Below, piece after piece: positions 27,856 through 37,719 of a DNA stretch of 64,000 nucleotides (its first letter is position 1; every line of letters begins with the position of its first letter). The DNA comes from JACKCB01 sp964452775. Its GTDB lineage: Bacteria > Chloroflexota > Anaerolineae > Promineifilales > Promineifilaceae. The notes under the pieces are model-generated. The model worked only from the letters and a program-made list of their open reading frames with translations, did not search any database and was not told the origin of the DNA. The position numbers and the translations under genes were made by a program. The stretch is from NCBI GenBank assembly GCA_964452775.1, contig CAYVQP010000012.1, forward strand, positions 1 through 64,000, in the 5' to 3' direction.

Positions 27856-30252
27856 ATGCCAAATAGGAAGACGTCGGAACACCAACCTGCCCTGTTCAAA
27901 CAGAGAATATCTCACATGCCTGATGGGTATTACTCCTCTGAACCCAATCCCAACTTACGGGCGTTCGTGACTAGGCATAGGCAGGAATACTATCCGGATA
28001 CGGATGATTACGCGGTCGGACCTTTTGAAGAGGCTATTATTGTAGACGAGTCTGATACCACGATTTTCAACATGCACCCATACTGGTCCAAGAAGCCGCA
28101 CGGTGCGATTGCCCAATACATAAGGCACTACACAAAGGCCGGTGATCTGATACTAGATCCGTTTACGGGTTCTGGAGGGGCTAATTCTGTTGCGGCCCAA
28201 CTTGGACGTCCAAGCATAGGTATAGATATCTCACCTGCTGCAACGTTTATTGCGAAGCACATGTGTTCCCCACACAACGTCCTGGAAATCAGGGAAGTCT
28301 ATGCAAAGCTGATCGATGACCTGCAATCTGTTCACGATTTTCTCTATAGGACTCATTGTCACAGGTGCGACGGGCGCGCTGAGCTCCAGTACGTGATCTG
28401 GAGTCAAACCTATCGATGTCTGAAGTGCGTGAATGTTGTGCCCTACTACCTTTGTAGGGATAAGAAGTGCCCCCACTGCGGAGAGGAGATATCCACGAGT
28501 CAGAAAAGACTTGGGTATGTTCCAGTCTTAGCTAACATCAAGTGCCTAGAGGGGTGCAGACCTGCAAGAGTAGACAGAGCCGTCGACAGCAAGAAGCAGA
28601 GCGATGTGGCAGCTTTCAAGGAGTTGGATCTACAAAAGATAAAGGAGATAGAGGAGGCGGTTATTCCGTACTGGTACCCTACCGATCCCTTTCCAACTGA
28701 GTGGGTTTCGTGGCGTCCTAACCTCGGTGAAGTTAGGGACGTGTCGGGGTTTTTCACCAAGAGGAATCTTTGGGCGGGCGCATCAATTGTCGATTGGATT
28801 GATCATCATAGTGACTTTGAAGCAATCTCATGGTTAATGTTGAGCTTCACCGCCTCGGTGATGAGCATCTCGAAGAAGGCACAGCATCTTGAGGGTGGAG
28901 GTGGCTATATCCCAGGCAACTACGTCTTTCCCCCTCAGATTAAGGAGCGGAATGTGTTCAATACTTATCGGAGCATATTCCTGAAAATGCTGAGGGGCGT
29001 GGAGGCGCTTAACCAGAGAATCACAACCACATCAGTCCTTATCTCCACTCAGTCGTCAAGGGATTTGAGTGGAATTCCTGACAACTCAATAGACTATGTT
29101 TTCACCGATCCCCCCTATTCAGACAAGGTTCCGTTTAGTGAGTTCAACTTTTTGTGGGAGGTTTGGCTCCGCTCTGGGCTTTCTTGGGAGAAGGATGAGA
29201 TCCTGGTCAACCCAAAACTTGGCAAGGGGCTTGGGGAGTGGAAACAGATGCTAGGCGACGCGGTCAAAGAGATGTACCGCGTTCTAAAGCCGGGGAGATG
29301 GGCATCCGTTTGTTATCATGATTCTTCTGAGGGGTCGTGGATGCATATCCAAGATATATTTGCTGAATTGGGATTTATCAGCGAGCAGGCTGAGCAGGTT
29401 CTTTCGATAGAAAGAACTCGGAAGTCTTGGAAACAAGCGACTACCTCCCGTGTTCAGAAGCGCGATCTCGTGATCAACTTCCGAAAACCATATGCGGGCG
29501 AAATAATGGGGCAGCTTACTCTCTTTGGGGATGAAGATAATGAAACGTTCGCCGAAAAGGCTCGGTCTATCTTGGTGAATACCCTCGATGCACACTCTGG
29601 TAGCAGCCGCGATATTCTTTACGACACCCTGGTTTCCTTTATGGTGCGCAAAGGGGCGTTCGAGCGCCACAACTTTGATGAGTTGCTGCGCAGTGTTGCG
29701 GAAGAGGTGGACGGTCGCTGGTACCTGCTGGAAACGGCTGACCGGCCAGACGCCGCCGAGAGCGCCAAAGAAGAAGCAGCCGCAACCCGGCTGGAAACCT
29801 TCATGGCCAGCCAACTAATCAACCAGCCAACCGAATCCGGCATCCACTACTCCGACCTCTTCGAGCAATACCTGCCCATCGCCGACAAACCCCGCCGGCT
29901 GCTGGCCGACTGGCTGCCGGAGTTCTTCTTCAAGACCGAAGCCGGCACCTGGCGACCGCCGGCCAACGAAGAAGAACGAGCGCAAAAGGCGACCCTGCGC
30001 ACCAGCGGCGCGCTACGCCGCATCCGCCGCTTCGGCAACGCCCTGTTGGAAGGCGCGCCGCCGGCCGAGCGCGATAGGCCGGAGAACGTGGCTACCGCCG
30101 CTGATTGGATCCGCCAATGTCGCCGGGCCGGGCTGTATGAACTGGGCCGGGCGCTTTACGAAAAGGGCGGCTTCTCCTTTGACGAACTGAGTGACGAGGC
30201 TTTCCTTGAAGTCGAAGAGGATTACCAGATCTGTGTGCGCCGGAGCGCATAG
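27856..30252 (+). CDS. BREX-associated DNA methyltransferase 1 with zinc ribbon
   Basis: 798 residues. SAM-binding motif I is LDPFTGSGG (near residue 100) and catalytic motif IV is TDPPY (near 417), the adenine/N4-cytosine DNA methyltransferase signature in the order I then IV. Between them lies a zinc-ribbon-like insertion (CHRCDGR, CLKC, CPHCGEE) that could take part in target recognition. Residues 560-798 form a C-terminal domain almost identical to that of methyltransferase 2. The first three quarters (27856 to about 29600) are lower in GC and rich in AGG/AGA codons, while the C-terminal part has the GC-rich host style, so the gene looks like a mosaic. It probably marks self DNA in place of canonical PglX (about 1200 residues, absent here). 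Confidence 0.8.
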   Translation: MPNRKTSEHQPALFKQRISHMPDGYYSSEPNPNLRAFVTRHRQEYYPDTDDYAVGPFEEAIIVDESDTTIFNMHPYWSKKPHGAIAQYIRHYTKAGDLILDPFTGSGGANSVAAQLGRPSIGIDISPAATFIAKHMCSPHNVLEIREVYAKLIDDLQSVHDFLYRTHCHRCDGRAELQYVIWSQTYRCLKCVNVVPYYLCRDKKCPHCGEEISTSQKRLGYVPVLANIKCLEGCRPARVDRAVDSKKQSDVAAFKELDLQKIKEIEEAVIPYWYPTDPFPTEWVSWRPNLGEVRDVSGFFTKRNLWAGASIVDWIDHHSDFEAISWLMLSFTASVMSISKKAQHLEGGGGYIPGNYVFPPQIKERNVFNTYRSIFLKMLRGVEALNQRITTTSVLISTQSSRDLSGIPDNSIDYVFTDPPYSDKVPFSEFNFLWEVWLRSGLSWEKDEILVNPKLGKGLGEWKQMLGDAVKEMYRVLKPGRWASVCYHDSSEGSWMHIQDIFAELGFISEQAEQVLSIERTRKSWKQATTSRVQKRDLVINFRKPYAGEIMGQLTLFGDEDNETFAEKARSILVNTLDAHSGSSRDILYDTLVSFMVRKGAFERHNFDELLRSVAEEVDGRWYLLETADRPDAAESAKEEAAATRLETFMASQLINQPTESGIHYSDLFEQYLPIADKPRRLLADWLPEFFFKTEAGTWRPPANEEERAQKATLRTSGALRRIRRFGNALLEGAPPAERDRPENVATAADWIRQCRRAGLYELGRALYEKGGFSFDELSDEAFLEVEEDYQICVRRSA

Positions 30253-30269
30253 AGCGGCCTGAGGAAATC

Positions 30270-32177
30270 ATGAAGCCGAACAGCCTGACAGTATTTGAGC
30301 TATTTGAAAGACAGCAACGCTATGTAGTTCCCCTCTTTCAGCGACCGTACGTCTGGAGTCGCGAGCGGCAGTGGGAGGCCTTGTGGGAAGATATCAAGGC
30401 CAAAGCAGATGAGGTGCTGAACAGTCAGCAGCACAACCACCGCGAGCCGAACAAACACTTCCTCGGCGCGATCGTGCTGAATCAAATAAAGACGTCAGGG
30501 TTACAGGTTACCGCCAAATCTATTATTGATGGCCAGCAACGATTGACAACGCTTCAAATCATACTGGTTGCCCTGCGAGACTTGATGAGAAGTCACGGCC
30601 AGACCGATCTCCTGAAAGACATAGAGGTGCACACCGAGAATCAGGTGAAAATGGAGCAGCCATTTGAGCGATACAAAGTGTGGCCGACTAATGCAGACCG
30701 AAAAGTGTTTGAATCAGTCTTTGAATGTGGTTCCCCCGAGGCTTTGAGGAAGAAATACCCACCGGTTAAGAAGAAGTGGAAGCGGAAGCACGAACCAAAC
30801 CCACGCCTCATGGACGCTTACCTGTATTTTTATGACGCGTTATCAAAGTACGTGCTTTCGACAGATGAAGACGATTCCGATGAGTCCGATGCAAACGAAG
30901 CCCTGGCCGATCGAATTCGAGTTGTGGTTGAAGCGTTCAAGCGTTATCTGGAGATAGTTACCATTGATCTCGAGGAACAGGACAATCCGCAAGTCATCTT
31001 CGAGACGCTCAACTACCGAGGTGAGCCGCTGCTCCCATCTGACCTGATCCGGAACTACGTCTTTCTTGAAGCGACCAGCAGAAAGGCCGATGTGCAGAGC
31101 CTGTATGACCGGTATTGGCTGGCATATGACGCTGCCGGAACTAACAGTCAGCCGAACTTTTGGAAAGTCCAGGAGAATCAGGGGCGTCGGCTACGCCAGC
31201 GCATCGACCTCTTTGTCTTCCATTACTTGGTGCTAAAGACTGAAAATGAGATTCAAATTTCCCGACTCTATCAGGAGTTTCGCGACTGGTGGAGTGGTGA
31301 AGACGATCGCTCGGTTGAAGAAGAGCTTCGCTTGCTGCAGAAATACAGCGGCTTGTTCAAAACCTTATATGAACCAGAAGATGAGTCCCGATTCAGCATG
31401 TTCAAGCGCCGGCTGCAAAGGCTCGAGATCACGACAGTTTATCCGCTCTTGCTCCTGCTAATGGGCGAGAAGTCTGACCCGATAGGCACACGCGATCTTG
31501 AGCAGATGGCTGCCGACCTGGAGTCATTTCTTGTGCGACGGCTGGTATGTGGTTTGACAACGAAAAACTACAACAACGTTTTTCTTTCTCTGCTTCGCAA
31601 CTTGCTTAAGACTGAGGGGATTCCACCTTCCCGTCTGCGAGAACTGCTCCTGGAGTCGACGGGTGACACCGCGCGGTGGCCTAATAATGCTGAGTTCAAA
31701 GCTGCCTGGTTGTCACGACCTCTGTATCTCACGGCAGGATCGAGACGTACCCGTATGATCCTCGAAGCCCTCGACCTCCAATTGACGACGAACAAACAGG
31801 AAAGGGTTCATCTCTCAGAAACGCTTACCGTGGAGCATGTGCTTCCTCAGAGTTGGAAGGACGTTCCTGGAGCCTGGCCTTTGACGCAAATGGAGGGCAT
31901 TGGCGGCGAACAGGCTACGGCAGAGCGGAACAACTTGCTACACACGATGGGCAATCTAACACTACTTACCAGTATTCTCAACCCGTCTGTCAGCAACGGC
32001 GCATTCACCAAGAAACGCCCGGCAATAACTAAAGAAAGCGCTCTCCGTTTGAACACTTACTTCCAGAGCCTGGATAATCCAGATCTCTGGGGTGAGGCGC
32101 AGATCATAGAGCGCGGCGAGCGGCTGTTCGAGACGGCCCTGAAAGTGTGGCCCTATCCGCAATCAACCTCATCATGA
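30270..32177 (+). CDS. GmrSD/BrxU-type DUF262-DUF1524 nuclease
   Basis: 635 residues. The N-terminal DUF262 domain has VPLFQRPYVWSRERQWEALW at residues 20-39 and IIDGQQRLTTL at 86-96 (the DGQQR motif used for NTP-dependent action). The C-terminal DUF1524 domain has HVLPQSW near 522 and NNLLHTMGNLTLL, an HNH-like nuclease core with its His and Asn residues. The GmrSD family cuts modified DNA (type IV restriction), and the homologue BrxU acts alongside BREX. It lies 17 bp after methyltransferase 1 in the same orientation. GC is lower than in brxC and pglZ, suggesting separate acquisition. Confidence 0.85.
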   Translation: MKPNSLTVFELFERQQRYVVPLFQRPYVWSRERQWEALWEDIKAKADEVLNSQQHNHREPNKHFLGAIVLNQIKTSGLQVTAKSIIDGQQRLTTLQIILVALRDLMRSHGQTDLLKDIEVHTENQVKMEQPFERYKVWPTNADRKVFESVFECGSPEALRKKYPPVKKKWKRKHEPNPRLMDAYLYFYDALSKYVLSTDEDDSDESDANEALADRIRVVVEAFKRYLEIVTIDLEEQDNPQVIFETLNYRGEPLLPSDLIRNYVFLEATSRKADVQSLYDRYWLAYDAAGTNSQPNFWKVQENQGRRLRQRIDLFVFHYLVLKTENEIQISRLYQEFRDWWSGEDDRSVEEELRLLQKYSGLFKTLYEPEDESRFSMFKRRLQRLEITTVYPLLLLLMGEKSDPIGTRDLEQMAADLESFLVRRLVCGLTTKNYNNVFLSLLRNLLKTEGIPPSRLRELLLESTGDTARWPNNAEFKAAWLSRPLYLTAGSRRTRMILEALDLQLTTNKQERVHLSETLTVEHVLPQSWKDVPGAWPLTQMEGIGGEQATAERNNLLHTMGNLTLLTSILNPSVSNGAFTKKRPAITKESALRLNTYFQSLDNPDLWGEAQIIERGERLFETALKVWPYPQSTSS

Positions 32178-32353
32178 GATTCCAGTTCCGAGTTGACGGT
32201 CAGCTGCCACCCAGGAAGGACGGGGCCAACTCCATGTGGAACCGGCCACCTGAGCTCGTGCGCCTGGCACACTTGCGCCAAGCGGCTCTAGAAGCTCTCA
32301 ACGACGTTACCATCAGACCAACAAACCAACCAACCAGCCAACCAACCAACTAA
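32174..32353 (+). CDS. Small ORF coupled to the GmrSD gene
   Basis: About 59 residues starting MRFQFRVDGQLPPRKDGANS at an ATG that overlaps the GmrSD stop (ATGA). It continues with a plausible helix (ELVRLAHLRQAALEALND) and ends in a PTNQPTSQPTN tail encoded by the CCAA tetranucleotide tract, so its length depends on repeat number. The start resembles the first strand of RusA-like proteins, but the match is too short to name. It may be a relic or a real small subunit. Confidence 0.4.
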   Translation: MRFQFRVDGQLPPRKDGANSMWNRPPELVRLAHLRQAALEALNDVTIRPTNQPTSQPTN

Positions 32354-32367
32354 CCAACTAACCAACC
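32317..32367 (+). repeat. CCAA/CTAA tetranucleotide tract before pglZ
   Basis: Low-complexity run of AACC units with some AACT and AACA variants, ending directly at the pglZ ATG (32368), where the ribosome site should be. It also encodes the end of the small ORF. No separate Shine-Dalgarno sequence is visible. Confidence 0.85.
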
Positions 32368-35163
32368 ATGATTGAACCCTGGATCCTGAACAAAATCGAA
32401 CCCCTCGCCGGCGACCCGCTGATCATCCTGCGCGACCCGCAACGCATGATCCAATCCGGCGCGCGAGCCGTGGACGGCTGGGCGGAGGAGTATGGCTACA
32501 CCGTCCTCGACTGCACCGGCAACCTCTACCTGCGCGAGCTGTTTGAGGAGATCCGCGACGAGCCGAACATCCGCGTCCTGCTGGTGGATCGCAGCCGGCT
32601 GGACGCCCGCATGCCGCTCTTTTATCCTGACCTGGAAGCTATGGCCGGCAGCCGGCGCCAGATCAGCCTATCCCTGCGAGACTATCTCATTGAGCGAACC
32701 GGCGATTCACACTGGCCCCTCTTGGTTGACGATCGCAAGATCTCCCGCCTCTTGTTGGCCAATCTGCCCGGCGCGTTACAGGCTTATCAACAACTACGCG
32801 ACGCCCACCAAACGCGCTTCACCGACAACGACCTGCACCGGATCGTCCTGGGCGCCACGCTGAAGATCAACCCCTTCCGCCGGCCCCATGTTAATGAAGT
32901 GCGCCGGCTGTGTTTGGAGCAGCATCACGTCCTGGATGAGTTGACGAGGCTGTTGCCGGAGAGCGTGATGAATAGCCTGCAACAGGCCATCAACCAGGCC
33001 CCCCGCCCCTTTTGCTGGTTGCTGGAGCGCGATCCCGACATGGTCATCCTGGCCTTCACGCTGGCCGCCTTGATGCACCAGCATGGCCTGGAGTATCAGT
33101 TGCTGCTCAGCAATCTGGACCCGGCGCTGCACGTTTACAAGGACATCCCCGCCGCCGATCTGGACCAGGCGATGAAAGACCAGTTGACCGCCGACCCCGA
33201 TCGCGTTCTGGCCGATGTGCAGATAGCCGAGAAGTTCCTTGTGGATGAGCCGGCATCGCGCCTGGCTTTTCTCTTGCATGATCGCCTGGGCATCGATGAT
33301 CCGGAAAAGGCGCTGGACGTCCTGAGGCGGGAACATCTTTCTGTCCTGATTCGCAGCCTGGCGCTGGTATCCTTACTGGCCGACCTGATAGATAGTCGCC
33401 GGCTGGCATTTCACCGGCAGGTAGTCGAGCTGCTGGATCAGCAGGCCGGCGCGGCCGAGTTGCCGGTCTCGCGCCGCCTGACCGACCAGTGGCAGGCGCT
33501 GGAAACGACCTATCGCCGGGCGCTCCTGGTCTTTGAGCTGACCAACCTCCTGGCCGACTACGCCTCGACGATAAAAGTCACGCCGGCGAGCGACCTGGAT
33601 TTCGCTACCTTTGACGATTACTGGAACAAAGATCGCCTCAACCGGCTTGACTATTACCTCTCCGATCTGGAGCGCAGCCTGCGGCTGGGCGACATCCTGC
33701 CCATCAGGTTGGGCGAGTTCTGGCCGGCATTGCGCCAACGCTGGGATAGCGCCCGCGAAATGTTCAAAGAGGCCACAAAGATCGTGGACGCGATACAGAA
33801 CCTGCTGGACAGGCGCTTTCAGGATTTCTATCGCCTGCACTACACGGACTGGATCCGGCAGAGCGATGCGCCGGTCATCTTCACCCATCAGTTCCTGCCG
33901 CGGATGCTCAAGGCATATTGGGACCCCCAATCCGGCCAGAAGGCAATCATCCTGGTGTTTGACGGCCTGCGCGCTGACGCCTGGGAGGAGCTGTTGCGGC
34001 CGGTGCTGCTCGAAAAGTACGACCTGATCGCCCAGCGTACCGGCAGCGCCATCCTGCCTACCGAGACGCATCTGAGCCGCAAGGCGATCAGCGCCGGCTG
34101 CCTGCCCAATGAGTTCGTGTCCCAACGTGAGCTTGATCTGCTGGACCACTGGCTGCGGGCGAATATGAACCTGAAATTGCGCTTCGAGGTGGTGAAGGAC
34201 GACGACACCATTGCCTCGGGCATGACCGTGCGTTACAGCTCCGATCGCCTGGAGTACATCGTTTTCAACTTCACTGACTCACACCTGCACAACAACACTT
34301 CCGACCTGGCCCTCATTTACGACCACACTGTCCGGGCGATTATCAATGAAGACGTGCGCAGCGTGTTGCGGGAGTTGCCGGATGACGCGCTGGTCTTCAT
34401 CACCAGCGATCATGGCTTCAAGCCGGTGCCGGAGCAGTTGGTGACCGTTCCTCCGGCGGCTGTGGCCGATAGCCTGGACGTGAAGTACCGCAATGCGCGG
34501 ACCAGGAGCAAGCTGAGCGGCTCCGATGAAGGGAAGGTCATTGACTTCGACGTGCGCGTCATGGGCATCCCCGAAACCAGCCCCACGCTGACCGGCACGC
34601 CGATCCACTACGTGCTCTTCCCGCGCCCGGGCTACACCCTGCGCCGGCAGAAGGGGCATCGCAAGCCGGACCGCTACAGCCACGGCGGCCTGAGCCTGGC
34701 CGAATGCCTGGTGCCGATGATCGTGATGGGCCCGCGTGAAACGTTCCAGCCCCTGCTGCAAATCGAAGGACTGCTGCCCGGCGGCGCGGTTACCGAGGGT
34801 GAAGAGGTGGCGTTGGAAATCGTGGTCGCCGCCCGGCGCAAGGGTAAGCGGGATATGGCCATCACGCTGGCTTTCAGTGGGGCGAGTATTCCCACCCGGC
34901 GGGAGATCTTCCGCGGCGATAAAGAGACGTACATGGTGACCTGGATGCCGAAATTGGGCGACATCACGCCGGAGGATAGGGAACGGGCGGAAAAGGTGTT
35001 CCCGGTGACCGTCATCCTGAGTTATCGCCAGGACGGCCGGGATGTGCGGGTCAGCCGGACGGCCGACATCCGCATCAAGTTGGACACCAGCCGCGTCCGC
35101 CGCCGGCTGGACTCCAAGCTCAACTTCCTGATGGGCAAAGTGCCCGACGGCCTCAAGACCTAA
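32368..35163 (+). CDS. pglZ: PglZ, alkaline-phosphatase-superfamily BREX protein
   Basis: 931 residues. After a mostly helical N-terminal half, the phosphatase-like core shows VFDGLRADAWEELL (metal-binding Asp, near residue 531), a TETHLSRKAISAG segment where the nucleophile Thr or Ser is expected, and VFITSDHGFKPV (Asp-His metal ligands, near 680). The C-terminus is a beta-sandwich-like region (EEVALEIVVAARRKGKRDMAITLAF). PglZ is the marker protein of all BREX and Pgl systems and is needed for both methylation and exclusion; its phosphatase-type substrate is unknown. The ATG follows immediately after the tetranucleotide tract. GC-rich host-like codon use. Confidence 0.92.
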   Translation: MIEPWILNKIEPLAGDPLIILRDPQRMIQSGARAVDGWAEEYGYTVLDCTGNLYLRELFEEIRDEPNIRVLLVDRSRLDARMPLFYPDLEAMAGSRRQISLSLRDYLIERTGDSHWPLLVDDRKISRLLLANLPGALQAYQQLRDAHQTRFTDNDLHRIVLGATLKINPFRRPHVNEVRRLCLEQHHVLDELTRLLPESVMNSLQQAINQAPRPFCWLLERDPDMVILAFTLAALMHQHGLEYQLLLSNLDPALHVYKDIPAADLDQAMKDQLTADPDRVLADVQIAEKFLVDEPASRLAFLLHDRLGIDDPEKALDVLRREHLSVLIRSLALVSLLADLIDSRRLAFHRQVVELLDQQAGAAELPVSRRLTDQWQALETTYRRALLVFELTNLLADYASTIKVTPASDLDFATFDDYWNKDRLNRLDYYLSDLERSLRLGDILPIRLGEFWPALRQRWDSAREMFKEATKIVDAIQNLLDRRFQDFYRLHYTDWIRQSDAPVIFTHQFLPRMLKAYWDPQSGQKAIILVFDGLRADAWEELLRPVLLEKYDLIAQRTGSAILPTETHLSRKAISAGCLPNEFVSQRELDLLDHWLRANMNLKLRFEVVKDDDTIASGMTVRYSSDRLEYIVFNFTDSHLHNNTSDLALIYDHTVRAIINEDVRSVLRELPDDALVFITSDHGFKPVPEQLVTVPPAAVADSLDVKYRNARTRSKLSGSDEGKVIDFDVRVMGIPETSPTLTGTPIHYVLFPRPGYTLRRQKGHRKPDRYSHGGLSLAECLVPMIVMGPRETFQPLLQIEGLLPGGAVTEGEEVALEIVVAARRKGKRDMAITLAFSGASIPTRREIFRGDKETYMVTWMPKLGDITPEDRERAEKVFPVTVILSYRQDGRDVRVSRTADIRIKLDTSRVRRRLDSKLNFLMGKVPDGLKT

Positions 35164-35190
35164 TCAGCGCACAACGATGCCAACACACTT

Positions 35191-35235
35191 CAACCAACTA
35201 ACCAACTAACTAACTAACTAACTAACTAACCAACC
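35191..35235 (+). repeat. AACC/AACT tetranucleotide tract before methyltransferase 2
   Basis: Run of AACC then AACT units (about eleven) filling most of the 72-bp gap between pglZ and methyltransferase 2 and ending at the ATG at 35236. As with pglZ, no Shine-Dalgarno sequence is visible in front of the start. Confidence 0.9.
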
Positions 35236-37653
35236 ATGCCAAACCACACCCAACCTTCCCTCTTCCGCCGGCCCAAATCCGACAAGCCGGCCATCTCCTA
35301 CACGCCGGGCCCCAACCCCGACCTGCGCCGCTTCGTGGAGGAACACGCCACGCCTTACGATCCATCCACTGATGATTACAGCGTTCCCCCATTTGACAAG
35401 CCGATCACCTCCACGAAGGCGACGGCTATTTACAACATGCACACCTATTGGAGCAAGAAGCCCCACGACGCCATTCGGCAGTACATTCGCCACTACACGC
35501 AGCCCGGCGACCTGGTGCTGGACCCTTTCTGCGGCTCCGGCGGCACGGCGCTGGCCGCATTGATGGAAGGGCGCAAGGCAATCGCCATTGACCTGTCCCC
35601 GGCGGCGACGTTCATCACCAAGAATTACTGCACGCCGGTAGATGTGGTCGAATTACAGGCGGCCTTTGATGAGCTTGCGGCGCGGGTTAAGCCGGAGATG
35701 GACTGGCTGTATGAAACCCGCTGTGATCGCTGCGATGGAAGAGCTACGACTGTTTACACGGTCTATTCCTATGTATTCCAGTGTCCTCGCTGCCTGCGAA
35801 CAGTCCCCCTGTACGACTGCGTCGAAGTGAGAGATCAAACCGCAAACGGAAAGCCCAAGAAGATTAACGCTTGCCTCTACTGCTACTCGCGTGGGCAAGT
35901 CGAAGAGATCAGTTCACGGAGCCAGCGATTTGATCCTATCCCCGTCCTTGTAGTCTATGATTGTGATGAGGGGTGCAGGCCAAAGCGCGACCAACGCCGG
36001 CACAACGATTCGAATCAGAAGAAACAAGCCTACTTTCAGATGCATGACTTAGGAAAACTCCAGGCTATCGAACGCCGAGATATTCCACACTGGATTCCAC
36101 CGCACCGCATGATGAACGTCGAGTCGGATACAAAGCCTTGGGGTGACGAGTGGCGGCCAGGGCGGGACTTTCGAGCAGTTGCTGAGCTTTTTACGAAGCG
36201 GAATCTCTGGGCATTATCAGCCATCAATGAATTCGCCAAACAGCCTCACCTGAGAATGGCTTTTAGTTCGATACTTCTGAATAGCAGTAAGCTATATAGA
36301 CATCGAGAAGGCGGAGGAGGAGGGCCAACAGGTACATATTACTTGCCTCAGGTCAGTCGGGAACTTGCGGTGTGGTCCCAGGTCGAAGACAAGGTGCGTA
36401 GTTATCTCATTATTGGGAATCAAGTTGATAGTGGTCAAATTACGATTTCCACACAATCCGCCACCAACATGCCTGAGGTGGTGTCGAACTCGGTAGACCA
36501 TATATTCACAGATCCCCCCTACGCAAACAAAGTGCAATATGGTGAGCTGAATTTCATCTGGGAGGCGTGGCTTGGCTTTGACACCCACTGGCACAACCAG
36601 GAAATAATCATCAATGAGACCCGCGGAAAGGACGACATGGATTGGTCCAAAATGATGAGCCAAGCATTCGATGAATGTTTTCGGGTACTAAAGCCGGGCC
36701 GGTGGCTTTCGCTCTGTTATCATGACACCAGTGAAGGCACTTGGCAACTTGTACAGGATCTGATGGCGGAAGTTGGCTTCATTCCTGAGATAACAGATCG
36801 AGCTCTCTTTATCGACACCACCCAAAAGACCTTCAACCAACTCATGGCGGAGAAGGTGACCCGGCGGGACCTGGTCATCAATTTTCGCAAGCCCCGTCCC
36901 GATGAGCTGCCGCAGCAGTTGATGCTCTTTGGCGACGAAGACGCAGCCACTTTTGCCGAGAAGGCCCGCGCCATTCTCGCGCAGGCGCTTGAAGCCCACC
37001 CCGGCAGCCCCGCCGACCGGCTATACGACGAGCTCGTCTCCCGCATGGTGCGCCAACGCGCCTTCGAGCGGCACAACTTTGACGAGCTGCTGCGCAGCGT
37101 GGCTGAGGAGGTGGATGGGCGCTGGTACCTGCTGGCCACAGCCGGGCTGCTCGACGCCGCCGAAAGCGCCAAAGAAGAAGCCGCCGCCGCCCGCCTGGAA
37201 ACCTTCATGACCAGCCAACTGACCAACCAGCCAACCGAATCCGGCATCCACTTCTCCGACCTCTTTGAGCAGAACCTCTTCGTGCAGGACAAGCCCCGCC
37301 GCGACCTGAAGGAATGGCTGCCGGAATACTTCTTCCGTACCGAAGCGGGCATCTGGCGGCCGCCGGCCAATGAAGAAGAGCGACAACAGAAGGCATCTCT
37401 GCGCGCCGGCGGCGTCCTGCGGCGCATCAAGCGCTTCGGCAACGCCCTGCTGGAAGGCGCGCCTCCCGCCTCCCGCGACCGGCCGGAGAACCTGGCCACC
37501 GCCGCCGATTGGATCCGCCAATGTCGCCGGGCCGGGCTGTATGAGCTTGGCCGGGCGCTCTATGAGAAGGGCGGCTTCTCATTCGACCAATTGAGCGATG
37601 AAGCGTTTATTGAGGTTGAGGAGGATTATCAGATTTGTGTGCGGAGGAGTTAG
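35236..37653 (+). CDS. BREX-associated DNA methyltransferase 2 with zinc ribbon
   Basis: 805 residues, same plan as methyltransferase 1. Motif I is LDPFCGSGG near residue 95, motif IV is TDPPY near 425, and a cysteine-rich insertion (CDRCDGR, CPRCLR, CLYC) lies between. Residues 570-805 are nearly identical to methyltransferase 1 (e.g. FERHNFDELLRSVAEEVDG and DWIRQCRRAGLYELGRALYE in both). The gene is a three-part mosaic: GC-rich codons to about 35720, lower-GC codons from about 35730 to 36830 (zinc ribbon through motif IV), then GC-rich again. The low-GC block covers the region expected to set DNA specificity. The two paralogues presumably methylate different motifs. Confidence 0.8.
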   Translation: MPNHTQPSLFRRPKSDKPAISYTPGPNPDLRRFVEEHATPYDPSTDDYSVPPFDKPITSTKATAIYNMHTYWSKKPHDAIRQYIRHYTQPGDLVLDPFCGSGGTALAALMEGRKAIAIDLSPAATFITKNYCTPVDVVELQAAFDELAARVKPEMDWLYETRCDRCDGRATTVYTVYSYVFQCPRCLRTVPLYDCVEVRDQTANGKPKKINACLYCYSRGQVEEISSRSQRFDPIPVLVVYDCDEGCRPKRDQRRHNDSNQKKQAYFQMHDLGKLQAIERRDIPHWIPPHRMMNVESDTKPWGDEWRPGRDFRAVAELFTKRNLWALSAINEFAKQPHLRMAFSSILLNSSKLYRHREGGGGGPTGTYYLPQVSRELAVWSQVEDKVRSYLIIGNQVDSGQITISTQSATNMPEVVSNSVDHIFTDPPYANKVQYGELNFIWEAWLGFDTHWHNQEIIINETRGKDDMDWSKMMSQAFDECFRVLKPGRWLSLCYHDTSEGTWQLVQDLMAEVGFIPEITDRALFIDTTQKTFNQLMAEKVTRRDLVINFRKPRPDELPQQLMLFGDEDAATFAEKARAILAQALEAHPGSPADRLYDELVSRMVRQRAFERHNFDELLRSVAEEVDGRWYLLATAGLLDAAESAKEEAAAARLETFMTSQLTNQPTESGIHFSDLFEQNLFVQDKPRRDLKEWLPEYFFRTEAGIWRPPANEEERQQKASLRAGGVLRRIKRFGNALLEGAPPASRDRPENLATAADWIRQCRRAGLYELGRALYEKGGFSFDQLSDEAFIEVEEDYQICVRRS

Positions 37654-37655
37654 GG

Positions 37656-37709
37656 GGTGGTTGGTTAGTTAGTTGGTTGGTTAGTTAGTTGGTTAGTTAG
37701 TTGGTTAGT
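37656..37709 (-). repeat. GGTT/AGTT tetranucleotide tract (inverted orientation)
   Basis: Same repeat type as at 32317 and 35191, but the AACC/AACT units read on the minus strand here. It fills the gap between methyltransferase 2 and the four-helix-bundle gene. Confidence 0.9.
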
Positions 37710-37719
37710 GGGTGATGAA

